Origin: Geothrix sp.
GTDB taxonomy: Bacteria > Acidobacteriota > Holophagae > Holophagales > Holophagaceae
Reading direction: 5' to 3'
Length of the DNA: 42,034 nt
Assembly: GCA_031292655.1 (NCBI GenBank)
Contig: JARLGO010000222.1
Coordinates: 90,042 to 132,075 of the forward strand
In this document: positions 9,275 through 18,853 of the stretch, one piece after another
Position numbering within the stretch: the stretch's first letter is position 1
How the letters are laid out: every line of letters begins with the position of its first letter
The notes under the pieces: model-generated
Told to the model about the DNA's origin: nothing
Databases searched by the model: none
Seen by the model: only the letters and a program-made list of their open reading frames with translations
Translations under genes and position numbers: made by a program

Positions 9275-10543
9275 ATGAGCACGATCTTCGCTCCCATCAC
9301 CGGGCGCGGCGGTGCTGTCACCGTGCTGCGCCTCTCAGGTCCCGCCACGTTAACCATCGTACAGGCGCTGGCCGGGAACCTGCCCGCGCCGCGCCGCGCC
9401 AGCCTGCGCCCGCTAGCGCATGAAGGGCGGCGGCTGGATGAGGCTCTGCTCGTCACCTTCCCCGCCCCGAACAGCTTCACCGGCGAGGACGTGGCCGAAA
9501 TCTCCCTGCATGGCGGCCGCGCCGTGCTGGCTGCTGTGAGCGAGGCGCTTGCCATGCTGGGTGCCCGCCCCGCCGAGCCGGGCGAATTCTCCCGCCGCGC
9601 GCACCAGAACGGCAGGATGGATTTGCTCCAGGCCGAGGCGATGGCTGACCTGATCGCCGCCGAGACCGAGGCGCAGCGCGCCATGGCGCTGGAGAGCATG
9701 ACCGGCCTTTCCGCCGCCTGCCTGATCTGGCGCGAAGAGCTCCGGCAGATCATGGCACGGCAGGAAGCGTTGATCGACTTCCCCGATGAAGACCTGCCCC
9801 CCGAGGTGGAGGCGGCACTGCTTTCCGGCATCATCGCCCTGCGCGATGAAATGCGCGCCGCCCTGAGTGCCGCCCCGGCGGCGGAGCGGCTGCGCGAAGG
9901 GCTGGAATTCGTCATCCTCGGCGCGCCGAATGCGGGCAAATCCACCCTGCTCAACGCGCTGGCGGGCGAGGAAATCGCCATCGTCTCCGATATTCCCGGC
10001 ACTACGCGCGACGCGGTGGGTGTGCGCGTCGATCTCGGCGGCGTGCCGGTGCATATCACCGACACCGCCGGGCTGCGCGAGACGGAGGATGTGATAGAGG
10101 CCGAGGGCGTGAAGCGCGCCAAGGCACGGGCGGCGAAGGCGGATTTCCTGCTGCTCGTGGCCGCACCCGGCGAGGCCTTCCCCGAAGCGCCTGCGGGTAT
10201 TCCCGCCTTAAGGCTGCGCACCAAGTCCGATCTCGCCCATGCGGAGGACTTCGCCGTTTCGGCCAAAACCGGACAGGGCATGGCCATGCTGCGCGAAAAA
10301 CTGGCGGCGGCAGCGGCGGCATTGACCGACACCAAGGGCGCGGCGGCCCTGGCGCGGCCACGGCAGATCGCCTGCGTGCGCGATACCGAAGTGGCACTGG
10401 ATGCGGCGCTTCACGTGGAGGATCCGGAACTGCGCGGCGAGGAGCTGCGCAGTGCGGCTCAGGCGCTGGCGCGGCTGGTGGGCGTCATCGGCGTCGAGGA
10501 GATTCTCGACGCCGTGTTCTCGGGCTTCTGTATCGGAAAGTAG
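9275..10543 (+). CDS. mnmE: tRNA uridine-5-carboxymethylaminomethyl modification GTPase MnmE
   Basis: FTGEDVAEISLHGG; GAPNAGKSTLLNALAGEEIAIVSDIPGTTRDAV; C-terminal FCIGK. Confidence 0.97.
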   Translation: MSTIFAPITGRGGAVTVLRLSGPATLTIVQALAGNLPAPRRASLRPLAHEGRRLDEALLVTFPAPNSFTGEDVAEISLHGGRAVLAAVSEALAMLGARPAEPGEFSRRAHQNGRMDLLQAEAMADLIAAETEAQRAMALESMTGLSAACLIWREELRQIMARQEALIDFPDEDLPPEVEAALLSGIIALRDEMRAALSAAPAAERLREGLEFVILGAPNAGKSTLLNALAGEEIAIVSDIPGTTRDAVGVRVDLGGVPVHITDTAGLRETEDVIEAEGVKRAKARAAKADFLLLVAAPGEAFPEAPAGIPALRLRTKSDLAHAEDFAVSAKTGQGMAMLREKLAAAAAALTDTKGAAALARPRQIACVRDTEVALDAALHVEDPELRGEELRSAAQALARLVGVIGVEEILDAVFSGFCIGK

Positions 10544-10548
10544 GCGGC

Positions 10549-11724
10549 TTACTTCGCCGCCGCGAGCGGGTTCACGCCCAGCGCCGCCAGCCCGGCCCAG
10601 CATGTGGCACTTAAGGCGGGGCGGCGGTAATACGCGAAGATTTGCGCCGGCACGCCCTGGCGCAAGGACGGCCCAACCGTCAGCCCCGTGGCCAGGCTGG
10701 GCGAGATGGTCGCGTACACATAGCCTTCTGGCGAGGTGTTCTGCGCCACCGTGGCCAGGAAGCTTTGCGCGTAGGAATCATGGCCCATCTGCTGGAGTGC
10801 CAGCGCGGCAAAGGCCGTGCCTTCCAGCCAGATACCGTCGCTGGCGTCGGAAAACCCAATGCCGGGGCCGCGTTGCAGCGAGCCGATGGCGTTCAGCGCC
10901 GAGGTCTCGCTGCCCAAGCCCGCGAGATAGGGCCAGATTCCGGCATCCGCCGCGTCCAGATGGTCCACCGCGCCATCCGCCCCCGTCCCGGAATCGAAAC
11001 GCCCGGTGGTGAGGTTGAACATGCTCCGCACGAAGGCCGCCGCGTGCGCCGAATCCTCCTTACGGCCCAGGGCGCGGAAGGCGGCGGCCAGATCGACATT
11101 CTGCTCCGTGCTGCACCAGGTGAGCTGGATCTGCGCCGGGTCGTAGCCATACAGCCCGCCGTAATAACCCGAGGGTGCGCGCAATTGCTGGTCGAGGAAA
11201 TTCCCGGCCCGGTTGGCGGGGGTGGTCATGCCCAGAGCGGCCCAGAGGAGCATCGCCCAGGCGAGCGGGCCGCTATCGGTGCCCACCTGATACGGATCCT
11301 CGTCCCAGCGCTGGGATTTGGCTTCCCAGAATCCGGCCAGCTTGGCGGGTTGCGCCATCACCCCGGCCTGATAGCAGTTGCGCAACCGGCCATCGGCGAA
11401 TTTGCGGTCATGCTCCTGGGCGATCTGCAATGCCGTGGCGATGCGCTTCGCCTCGTCCGTATGCCCTGCGGCCAGCAGCAGCAGCCCGGCCAGGGCGTTG
11501 TCGTACACATACGCGGCGTTGGCCTGGGTAAGATCGAAATCCCCCCCAGCCGAACCGGCCTGTACCAGATAGGAATTGAGCAGCACCGGGCCATCGCCCA
11601 GTGCCGCCATTTGTCCCAGCACCGCCCGCACGCAGGCGGTACCCAGGTCGTCGGCCCGCGCAAGGCGGGGCAGCACCATGGCTGCCCCAACACCGGCGAG
11701 CAGTCCACGGCGGCGGAACATCAC
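10549..11724 (-). CDS. Exported alpha/alpha-toroid (six-hairpin glycosidase-like) protein with Tat-like signal
   Basis: N-terminus MMFRRRGLLAGVGAAMVLPRLARA (twin-Arg-like leader); repeated helical Trp/Tyr/Gly-rich segments (QANAAYVYDNALAGLLLLAAG, DAADAGIWPYLAGLG). Confidence 0.55.
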   Translation of the reverse strand: MMFRRRGLLAGVGAAMVLPRLARADDLGTACVRAVLGQMAALGDGPVLLNSYLVQAGSAGGDFDLTQANAAYVYDNALAGLLLLAAGHTDEAKRIATALQIAQEHDRKFADGRLRNCYQAGVMAQPAKLAGFWEAKSQRWDEDPYQVGTDSGPLAWAMLLWAALGMTTPANRAGNFLDQQLRAPSGYYGGLYGYDPAQIQLTWCSTEQNVDLAAAFRALGRKEDSAHAAAFVRSMFNLTTGRFDSGTGADGAVDHLDAADAGIWPYLAGLGSETSALNAIGSLQRGPGIGFSDASDGIWLEGTAFAALALQQMGHDSYAQSFLATVAQNTSPEGYVYATISPSLATGLTVGPSLRQGVPAQIFAYYRRPALSATCWAGLAALGVNPLAAAK

Positions 11725-12422
11725 TCCAGGATTTCCGCCAGCAGTTCCGTGGTGCGCCCGTTGGCGATGACCGCCGCGCGGGCATCGTAATGCACGCCGT
11801 TAACGCGCGCGAAGGCATGCTGCACGCCGGGATAGATAAAGGCATCCACCCACTCATTGTCTTCCAGCGCATCGAGCAGGCGCTCCTGCGCTTCGGCGGG
11901 GAAGAACTCGTCCTTCTCAGCGATGTGCAGCATCAGCGGCGAAGCGATGTTGTCGAACTCGGGCGCCAGATTATCCAGCCCCACGCCGTAATAGGAGACG
12001 TTCACGTCCGCATCGGAGCGCGTGGCCATCAGCAGCGCCAGCCGCCCGCCCAGGCAGAAGCCCATGGTGCCGGCATTGCCGTTGCTGCGGGGCAGCTTGC
12101 GCGCTGCCGCCAGCGCCACCTTCAGATCTTCCACGCCCTTGTCCTGGTCGAAGCCGTTCAGCAGCTCGAAGGCCTGCTTCCACTCGGCTTCGGACTTGTC
12201 GGTGAGGTTCACGCCCGGCTTCTGGCGCCAGAACAGATCCGGCGCGATGGCGATGAAGCCCTGTGCTGCGAGTTCCTCACCCGTGGCGCGCAGGGCGTCG
12301 TTCACCCCGAAGATCTCCTGGATCAAGACAACCGCGCCAACCTTCTCGGTGCCCTTGGGTTCCCACACATAGGCGGTGAACTCGCCCGCGCCGTCCGCGG
12401 CCTTCAGCTTGATCTCGTGCAT
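11721..12422 (-). CDS. Dienelactone hydrolase family protein
   Basis: VVLIQEIFGVNDALRATGEELAAQGFIAIAPDLF; GTMGFCLGGRLALLMA; FIYPGVQHAFAR. Confidence 0.93.
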   Translation of the reverse strand: MHEIKLKAADGAGEFTAYVWEPKGTEKVGAVVLIQEIFGVNDALRATGEELAAQGFIAIAPDLFWRQKPGVNLTDKSEAEWKQAFELLNGFDQDKGVEDLKVALAAARKLPRSNGNAGTMGFCLGGRLALLMATRSDADVNVSYYGVGLDNLAPEFDNIASPLMLHIAEKDEFFPAEAQERLLDALEDNEWVDAFIYPGVQHAFARVNGVHYDARAAVIANGRTTELLAEILE

Positions 12423-12446
12423 AGCGTTCTCCCTGTTGGAACTGCG

Positions 12447-13568
12447 CTATACATAATACTCCTGGAGCGGCGCGAAACCATTAAAGTTCTGGCTCGCATA
12501 GGTTGTCACATATGCGCCCGTGTCGTGGATGAGCACGCGGTCGCCGGACTTCAGGTCAAGCGGCAGGTGATAGGGCGTCTTTTCGTAGATCACGTCCACA
12601 CCGTCGCAAGAGGGGCCGGCCAGCACGACCGGACCAGCCTGCCCGTTGCCGGCGGTGATGCGGTAGCGGATCGCCTCGCCCTCGGTCTCGGCCAGCCCGC
12701 CATAACGGCCAATGTCCAGATACACCCAGCGGCGCGCATCGGCTTCCATGCGGCGGCACACCAGCACCACCTCGGCGGCCACCACACCGGCATTGCCGAC
12801 CATCGAACGGCCGGGCTCGATCAGAATCTCCGGCAGGTCGTTACCGAAATGCTCGACCATCGCGTCCATGATCGCGGTGCCGAAGGCGTCGGCCTCGGGC
12901 ACGTCGGAGAGGTAGCGGATCGGGAAACCGCCGCCGAGATTCAGCATCTTCAGCTCCACGCCCGCGGCCTTCAGGTCGGTGAACAGCATCGCCACCTCGG
13001 CGATCGCCGTCTCATAAGCCACCGTGCCGGTCTGCTGGCTGCCGACATGGAAGGACAGCCCATGCGGCGCCAGCCCCAGGCCAGGAGCGGCGAGCAGCAG
13101 CTCCTTGGCCTTGTCCAGCGTGGTGCCAAACTTCTTGGAGAGCGGCCATTCCGCGCCCTCGTTGTTCACGGCGATGCGGCAATACACCTTGGCGCCGGGC
13201 GCGTGCGCGGCGATCTTCTCCAACTCCTCGATGGAATCGAAGGCATAGAGCGGCACGCCGAGCTTGTGCGCGGCGGCGATGGCGGAGGGCTTCTTCACCG
13301 TGTTGCCAAAGGAAATGGCGGAGGCAGGCGCACCGGCGGCGAGGCACATCTCGATCTCGGGCAGGGAGGCGGCATCGAAGCAGGAGCCGCGCGCGGTGAG
13401 CAGGTCGAGGATCTGGGCGGCCGGATTCGCCTTCACCGCGTAATAGATCTTCGCGGCGGGCAGAGCGCGGCGCAGCGCGGCGTAATTCTCCGCCACGCGG
13501 TCGAGGTCCAGAACCAGGCACGGGGTTGCCGGCTGGGTATCAAGAAACGAAGCGATTTTGGGAGTCAT
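12447..13568 (-). CDS. PLP-dependent ornithine/lysine decarboxylase (Orn/DAP/Arg decarboxylase family 2, fold III)
   Basis: IYYAVKANPAAQILDLL (PLP Lys), LNLGGGFPIRY, ILIEPGRSMVGNAG, GPSCDGVDVIYEK. Start placed at MTPKIASF. Confidence 0.9.
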   Translation of the reverse strand: MTPKIASFLDTQPATPCLVLDLDRVAENYAALRRALPAAKIYYAVKANPAAQILDLLTARGSCFDAASLPEIEMCLAAGAPASAISFGNTVKKPSAIAAAHKLGVPLYAFDSIEELEKIAAHAPGAKVYCRIAVNNEGAEWPLSKKFGTTLDKAKELLLAAPGLGLAPHGLSFHVGSQQTGTVAYETAIAEVAMLFTDLKAAGVELKMLNLGGGFPIRYLSDVPEADAFGTAIMDAMVEHFGNDLPEILIEPGRSMVGNAGVVAAEVVLVCRRMEADARRWVYLDIGRYGGLAETEGEAIRYRITAGNGQAGPVVLAGPSCDGVDVIYEKTPYHLPLDLKSGDRVLIHDTGAYVTTYASQNFNGFAPLQEYYV

Positions 13569-13577
13569 CGCCCTCAT

Positions 13578-13800
13578 CCTTTCTCTGAAATGTCCGTCTG
13601 TTGAGGCGGCGGACATGGTTACAAAACGGTCCAACGAACCAGCCGACTTCCAGGTTCCCCCAGTCGTGCTGCCAGAACGCTTGACGCCGTTGCGTAACCG
13701 GAGACCGGCAGAGGCACGTACGTTGCTGCGTGGGGCGCGGAATAGGGCCATCGCCCCCGGGGTGCAAGACTTATTTTCACCCCGCCGCAAATTGTCACGG
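13578..13800 (-). ncRNA. Candidate speF-type leader RNA upstream of the decarboxylase (boundaries approximate)
   Basis: Minus-strand leader contains ...CTGGGGGAACCTGGAAGTCGGCTGGTTCGTTGGACCGTTTTGTAACC... followed by the hairpin ATGTCCGCCGCCTCAACAGACGGACAT. Placement matches the alphaproteobacterial speF element; motif recognised from memory only. Confidence 0.5.
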
Positions 13801-13850
13801 AGTGCAACTTGGCCTGCCCAAACGGGCATGCCATCGCTATTGTAACAGAC

Positions 13851-14567
13851 ATGGAAACGCTGCCGCATATCCTCATCGTCGATGACGACCGTGAAATCCG
13901 TGACCTTCTGGCCAAGTTCCTGGAGCGCCAGCGCCTGCGCGTGACCACCGCGCGGGATGCCAAGGAGGCGCGCCGGGCCTTTGTGAATGGGCATTACCAG
14001 CTCGTGGTGCTGGACCTGATGCTCCCCGGCGAGGGCGGGCTGGACCTGGCCCGCTGGCTCCGCGCCGAAACCAACGTGCCGATCATCATGCTCACCGCCA
14101 TGGCGGAGGAGACGGACCGCATCATCGGGCTGGAGCTGGGCGCGGATGACTACGTAACCAAGCCCTTCAACCCGCGTGAGCTGCTGGCGCGCATCCGCGC
14201 CGTGCTGCGCCGGACCAGCGATTCCGAGGAACGCACGCCCGAGCACGCCAAGACCTACCGGTTCTCCGGCTGGTCGCTGGAAACCGCGCGCCGCCGCCTG
14301 CTGGACCCGGCCGGGGTGGAGGTCTCCATCACCGGCGGCGAGTACGATCTGCTGGTGGCGCTGCTCGACCGCCCCAACCGCGTGCTGACGCGCGACATGC
14401 TGCTCGACCTGCTGCGCGGCCGCCAGGCCGGGCCGTTTGACCGCGCCATCGATGTCGCCGTCTCCCGCCTGCGCCGCAAGCTGGAGGATGACGGGCGCAA
14501 CGCCCAGCTCATCAAGACCGTGCGCGGCGGCGGCTACGTGCTTTCCACGCCTGTCGAACGGCTTTGA
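13851..14567 (+). CDS. OmpR/PhoB-family response regulator
   Basis: METLPHILIVDDDREIRDLLAKFL receiver, VLDLMLPGEGG phospho-Asp, winged helix DVAVSRLRRKLEDDGRNAQLIKTVRGGGYVL. Confidence 0.93.
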   Translation: METLPHILIVDDDREIRDLLAKFLERQRLRVTTARDAKEARRAFVNGHYQLVVLDLMLPGEGGLDLARWLRAETNVPIIMLTAMAEETDRIIGLELGADDYVTKPFNPRELLARIRAVLRRTSDSEERTPEHAKTYRFSGWSLETARRRLLDPAGVEVSITGGEYDLLVALLDRPNRVLTRDMLLDLLRGRQAGPFDRAIDVAVSRLRRKLEDDGRNAQLIKTVRGGGYVLSTPVERL

Positions 14568-16063
14568 GGTTCCTCGCTCTGCCCCACAGCCTGGCGCGGA
14601 GGATGATCCTCTTCCTGCTGACGGGCTTCGCGGTCATCCAGCTCTTCGGGCTGCTGATTCACACCGTGAACCAGGTGCATCTGCAACAGCTGGAGGAGGA
14701 GCAGGAATTCGCGACCCGCGCCGTCATCATCTACCGGCACATCGCCATGGCGGCACCCGAGGACCGCGATGCCCTGCTGGCCAGGGAACCGCTGCCCACG
14801 AACGACAAGGCCAGCCTCTCCTCGCTGCCGCCCATCGCCAACACGTTCAGCATGCCGATGAACGCGCGCAACGCCATCCGCGCCGCGATCTTCGATTACG
14901 GCGTTCCCCCGCAGCTGCACCCGCACGGGCTGGTGCTGCGCATGCAGGGGTTTCCGCCACGCTTCATCATCAGCTTCGGCCTGCCGGATAATTCATTCTT
15001 CCCCGGCCCGCCGCCCTTCCCGCAGAATGGAGGACAGCCCTTCCCGCAAAATGGAGGCCCCCCCTTCCCGCAGAATGGCGGGCCGCCCTTGTTTGGCCTG
15101 GGCCCGCCGGAGCTAGGGATGCCCGAGCTGTCATTCATGATGCCGCCGACATCATGGCTCACCATCACCTCCACCCTGCCGCCGCCTGCCCCGTGGCGTT
15201 CGCCAGGCTTCGCCACTGCCTTCATCGTGATGACGCTGCTCGGCGGGGTGATGATTACCTGGGCGGTGCGGCAATTGCTTCAGCCGGTGAAAACCCTGGC
15301 CGCCGCGGCCGAGGCGCTGGGGCGCGATGTCGTCAACGCCCCGCCGCTGCCCGAGAAGGGACCGTCCGAGATCGTCGTCGCCGCCAAGGCCTTCAACACC
15401 ATGGCGGCGCGGGTGCGGCGCTTCGTCGAGGACCGCACCTTCCTGCTCACCGCCATCGGGCATGACCTGCGCACGCCGATCACCCGGCTCAAGCTGCGCG
15501 CCGAGTACATGGAGGATGACGAGCAGAGGACCAAGATGCTGGCGGATCTCGACGAGATGGAGGCGATGGTCGCGGCAACGCTGGCCTTCAGCCGGGACGT
15601 GACCACCACCGAGAAGGTGGCGCGGATCGACCTCGCCAGCCTGCTGCGCACGATTCTGGACGACGCCGCCGATGGCGACCCGGACCACGCCACTGCGCTG
15701 AACTATGCGGGGCCGGAGCATCTGCCGGTGAACGCCCGCCCCCTGGCGCTGAAGCGGGCTCTGACCAATCTCGTCGGCAACGCGCTGAAATATGGCGATG
15801 CCGCGCATGTCACCCTGCACCCGCCCGCCAAGGGCGTGTTGCGTCTCGACATTGAGGACCAAGGCCCCGGCATCCCCGCCGCCGAGATGGAGCGCGTGTT
15901 CGAGCCCTTCCGCCGCCTGGAGACCAGCCGCAACCGCGAGACCGGCGGTTCCGGGCTTGGGCTGTCCATCTGCCGCAACATCATCCGCGCCCATGGCGGG
16001 GATGTGAGCCTGACCAACCTGCCCGAGCGGGGCTTGCGCGTGAGCGTGACCCTCCCGGTTTGA
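14564..16063 (+). CDS. Membrane sensor histidine kinase (HAMP, HisKA, HATPase)
   Basis: Two hydrophobic segments, AIGHDLRTPITRLKLRAEYM H-box, NLVGNALKYGD N-box, DQGPGIP, GSGLGLSICRNI; overlaps the response regulator stop. Confidence 0.94.
   Translation: MRFLALPHSLARRMILFLLTGFAVIQLFGLLIHTVNQVHLQQLEEEQEFATRAVIIYRHIAMAAPEDRDALLAREPLPTNDKASLSSLPPIANTFSMPMNARNAIRAAIFDYGVPPQLHPHGLVLRMQGFPPRFIISFGLPDNSFFPGPPPFPQNGGQPFPQNGGPPFPQNGGPPLFGLGPPELGMPELSFMMPPTSWLTITSTLPPPAPWRSPGFATAFIVMTLLGGVMITWAVRQLLQPVKTLAAAAEALGRDVVNAPPLPEKGPSEIVVAAKAFNTMAARVRRFVEDRTFLLTAIGHDLRTPITRLKLRAEYMEDDEQRTKMLADLDEMEAMVAATLAFSRDVTTTEKVARIDLASLLRTILDDAADGDPDHATALNYAGPEHLPVNARPLALKRALTNLVGNALKYGDAAHVTLHPPAKGVLRLDIEDQGPGIPAAEMERVFEPFRRLETSRNRETGGSGLGLSICRNIIRAHGGDVSLTNLPERGLRVSVTLPV
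15011..15082 (+). repeat. Three tandem 24-bp repeats encoding PFPQNGG(Q/P) in the kinase periplasmic domain
   Basis: ccgcccttcccgcagaatggagga / cagcccttcccgcaaaatggaggc / ccccccttcccgcagaatggcggg. Confidence 0.9.
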
Positions 16064-16121
16064 TGATTTCCCTGGCGCGGGCTGTTGCGTTACAACGCGC
16101 GCGCCAGCATTCGAGGACCAA

Positions 16122-16736
16122 ATGGGCGAAAACGCCAGGGCAGGACTAGGTTTACCAACGGGCTTCCCGCAACGCTTGACGCGCCCGCTCATCGCTATCG
16201 ACGGCCTGCCCTGCGCGGGCAAGACCACGCTCGCCATGCGGCTGCAACAGGCCCACGGGTTCGAGTGCCTGCATGTGGACGAATTCCTGCGCCCCGAGGA
16301 GGAATGGCGCGGCTGCCAGCCCGCCTTCCCGTTCCCCTATCTCCGCTACGAGGAATTCCTGCAGGCGGTGAGCGACCTCGCCGAACTGGGGGCGTGCAGC
16401 TACCACCCGTTCGACTGGACGACGCTGCAAGTCTCCACCACGCCGCGCCAGATCACCACGCTGCGCCCGGTGATCGTGGAGGGCATCTCCGCCCTGGTGC
16501 CGCTGCTGGAGCCCTATTACGGGCTGAAAATCTTCATCGACAGCGACCGCAACAGCATCCTCGACATCGCGCCCAAGCGCAGCCTGGGCATATGGCTGCG
16601 CGAATGGCGGGAAATCTTCCTGCCCAGCGTGGACATGTACATGCTCACCCACCCGGAGCGGCGGGCCGACATCATCATCCCCGGCCGTGGCAGCCGGGGC
16701 AAAAATGCTGAAATGATCTACGCTCTCAAGGATTAA
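16122..16736 (+). CDS. Uridine kinase-like P-loop NTPase
   Basis: LIAIDGLPCAGKTTLAMRLQQ Walker A, CLHVDEFL, VIVEGISAL, IFIDSDRNSILDIAPKR. Confidence 0.75.
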   Translation: MGENARAGLGLPTGFPQRLTRPLIAIDGLPCAGKTTLAMRLQQAHGFECLHVDEFLRPEEEWRGCQPAFPFPYLRYEEFLQAVSDLAELGACSYHPFDWTTLQVSTTPRQITTLRPVIVEGISALVPLLEPYYGLKIFIDSDRNSILDIAPKRSLGIWLREWREIFLPSVDMYMLTHPERRADIIIPGRGSRGKNAEMIYALKD

Positions 16737-16779
16737 CCGGAATATGGTTAATAATTATAACAACACGTTTACGTATCAA

Positions 16780-16888
16780 AGGCTGTTTCAGAAGTCGCTC
16801 TGGTGAGTCGTCCAGGGGTGATTTTTGAGCACCGGAGCGCAGAAAATCACCCCTGGACGGCCGCCAGAGTAGACTTCTGAAACAGCCT
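16780..16888. repeat. Nested palindromic repeat, copy B (related to 5254-5389)
   Basis: Outer arms aggctgtttcagaagtcgctctgg / ccagagtagacttctgaaacagcct; perfect 17-bp inner arms cgtccaggggtgatttt / aaaatcacccctggacg around loop ttGAGCACCGGAGCGcag. Confidence 0.92.
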
Positions 16889-16889
16889 C

Positions 16890-18761
16890 TCAGCCTTCCG
16901 CCTCTTCCAGCGCCGTATGCGCCTCCAGCCAGCTATGCTCGGCGGCGTCGATCTCGCGCTTCACCACAGCCAAACGCTGCGTCACCTTCGTCAGCTCCGC
17001 CGTCTTGGCCTGGGTGTAGATCTCCTCGCTGGCCAGCCGCGCTTCCAGGCTTTCCTTTTCCGTCAGCAGCTTCGCCAGAACCTGCTCCGCCGTCTTGGCG
17101 GCCTGGCGCAGCGGGGCGAGCTTGGCGCGCGCCTCGGCCCGCGCGGCCTTGTCGTTCTTCTTGGCGTCCACTTGCTGTTTTGCCGCCGGGGCGGCGCGCT
17201 CGCTCATGGTGGCGGCATAGGCGGCGAGATCGCCCTCGAACGGCGTGACCTTGCCATTCGCCACCAGCAGCAGCCGGTCGGCCACGAGGTCCACCAGATA
17301 CGGGTCATGCGAGATCAGCACCACCGCACCTTCGAAGGCGGTGAGGGCTTTCACCAGCGCATCGCGGGCGTCGATGTCCAGATGGTTGGTCGGCTCGTCC
17401 AGCAGCAGCAGATGCGGGGCATCGCGGGTGGCGAGCGCCAGCAGCAGCCGCGCCTTCTCACCGCCCGACATCGCGCCCACCTTGGTGTTCACACGGTCGG
17501 CATCCAGCCCGAAGCGCGCCGCCTGGGCGCGGATCTGCGGCGGCAGGGCCTTGGGCAAGGCGCGGGCCAGATGGTCGTAGGGCGTGTCATCCGGCACCAG
17601 ATCATCCTCCTGGTGCTGGGCGAAATAGCCGATGCGCAGGCCCTTCACCCGGAACTCCCGCCCGCGCAGGGCTGAGAGGCGCCCGGCCAGCAGCTTCGCC
17701 AGGGTGGATTTGCCGTTACCGTTCTGGCCGAGCAAAGCGATGCGGTCTTCCATGTCGATCCGCAGCGACACGCCGGTGAGGATTGGCTTGCTATCGTAGC
17801 CGATATCCACGCCATCGAGCTGTAGCATGGGCGGCGGCAGCGCCTCCGGCGAGGGGAAGGAGAATTCGGTGGCGTGATCCTCGACCACGGACTCGATCTG
17901 CGGCAACCGCTCCAGCGCCTTGATACGGCTCTGCGCCTGACGGGCCTTGGAGGCCTTGGCGCGGAAACGGTCCACGAAGGACTGCATATGCGCCCGCGCC
18001 TCGGCGGCTTTTTCCGCCGCGCGGGCCTGCTGCAAGGCGCGCTCGGTCTTGATGCGCACGAACTCCGCGAAGCCGCCCGGGGTGAGGGTCAGCTTGCCCC
18101 GGTCCAGATGCACGATGGCCTCCGCCGCATGGTCGAGCAACTGGCGGTCATGGCTGACGAGCAGGATGGCGCCGGGGAATTTCTGCAAATAGCCTTCCAG
18201 CCAGAGCGTGGCTTCGAGGTCCAGGTGGTTGGTCGGCTCGTCCAGCAGCAGCAGGTCGGGCTCGGAGAACAGCACCGCCGCCAGCGCCACGCGCATGCGC
18301 CAGCCGCCGGAATAGCTGGACATCGGGCGGGCTTGCCATTCCTCGTTGAAGCCTAGCCCGGCCAGGATGGAGGCGGCGCGGGAGGGCGCGGAGTCCGCCT
18401 GGATGGCGAAGAGGCGCTCATGGATTTCCGCCAGGCGCTCGGCCGGGGTTTCCGGGTCCTCGGCCGCGGCCAGCAGCTCGGCGCGCTCGGTATCGGCGGC
18501 CAGCACCACATCCAGCGGCGTGATGTCCCCGCCCGGGGCCTCCTGCGCCACATAGCCCAGCCGCACCCGGTTGCCGAGGCGGATGGTCCCGCCATCCGGG
18601 CGCAGCACACCGGCGATGAGTTTCAGCAGCGTGGACTTGCCGGCCCCGTTGCGGCCGATCAAGCCGATACGCCGCCCGTCATCCACCATCAGGCTGGCAT
18701 GTTCAAGCAAAGGCCGTCCGGCGATGCTGTAGGAAAGGTCTTCCAGGCTCAAAACGCTCAT
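16890..18761 (-). CDS. ABC-F family ATP-binding protein
   Basis: Two ABC cassettes ([32 protein letters not shown]), signature motifs [13 protein letters not shown] and [12 protein letters not shown], no transmembrane region, coiled-coil C-terminus. Confidence 0.93.
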   Translation of the reverse strand: MSVLSLEDLSYSIAGRPLLEHASLMVDDGRRIGLIGRNGAGKSTLLKLIAGVLRPDGGTIRLGNRVRLGYVAQEAPGGDITPLDVVLAADTERAELLAAAEDPETPAERLAEIHERLFAIQADSAPSRAASILAGLGFNEEWQARPMSSYSGGWRMRVALAAVLFSEPDLLLLDEPTNHLDLEATLWLEGYLQKFPGAILLVSHDRQLLDHAAEAIVHLDRGKLTLTPGGFAEFVRIKTERALQQARAAEKAAEARAHMQSFVDRFRAKASKARQAQSRIKALERLPQIESVVEDHATEFSFPSPEALPPPMLQLDGVDIGYDSKPILTGVSLRIDMEDRIALLGQNGNGKSTLAKLLAGRLSALRGREFRVKGLRIGYFAQHQEDDLVPDDTPYDHLARALPKALPPQIRAQAARFGLDADRVNTKVGAMSGGEKARLLLALATRDAPHLLLLDEPTNHLDIDARDALVKALTAFEGAVVLISHDPYLVDLVADRLLLVANGKVTPFEGDLAAYAATMSERAAPAAKQQVDAKKNDKAARAEARAKLAPLRQAAKTAEQVLAKLLTEKESLEARLASEEIYTQAKTAELTKVTQRLAVVKREIDAAEHSWLEAHTALEEAEG

Positions 18762-18853
18762 GCGCGAACCTCTATAGCCTGTGCCGGGGCTTGCCCAGCC
18801 TTGCCCGCCCCGCTATTGGCCGCGCAACATTCACAGCAGCAGGTAGAGACACC

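Noticed and set aside
15011-15082. Possible CRISPR-like short repeats
   Set aside because: Contiguous in-frame coding repeats without spacers, inside a histidine kinase.
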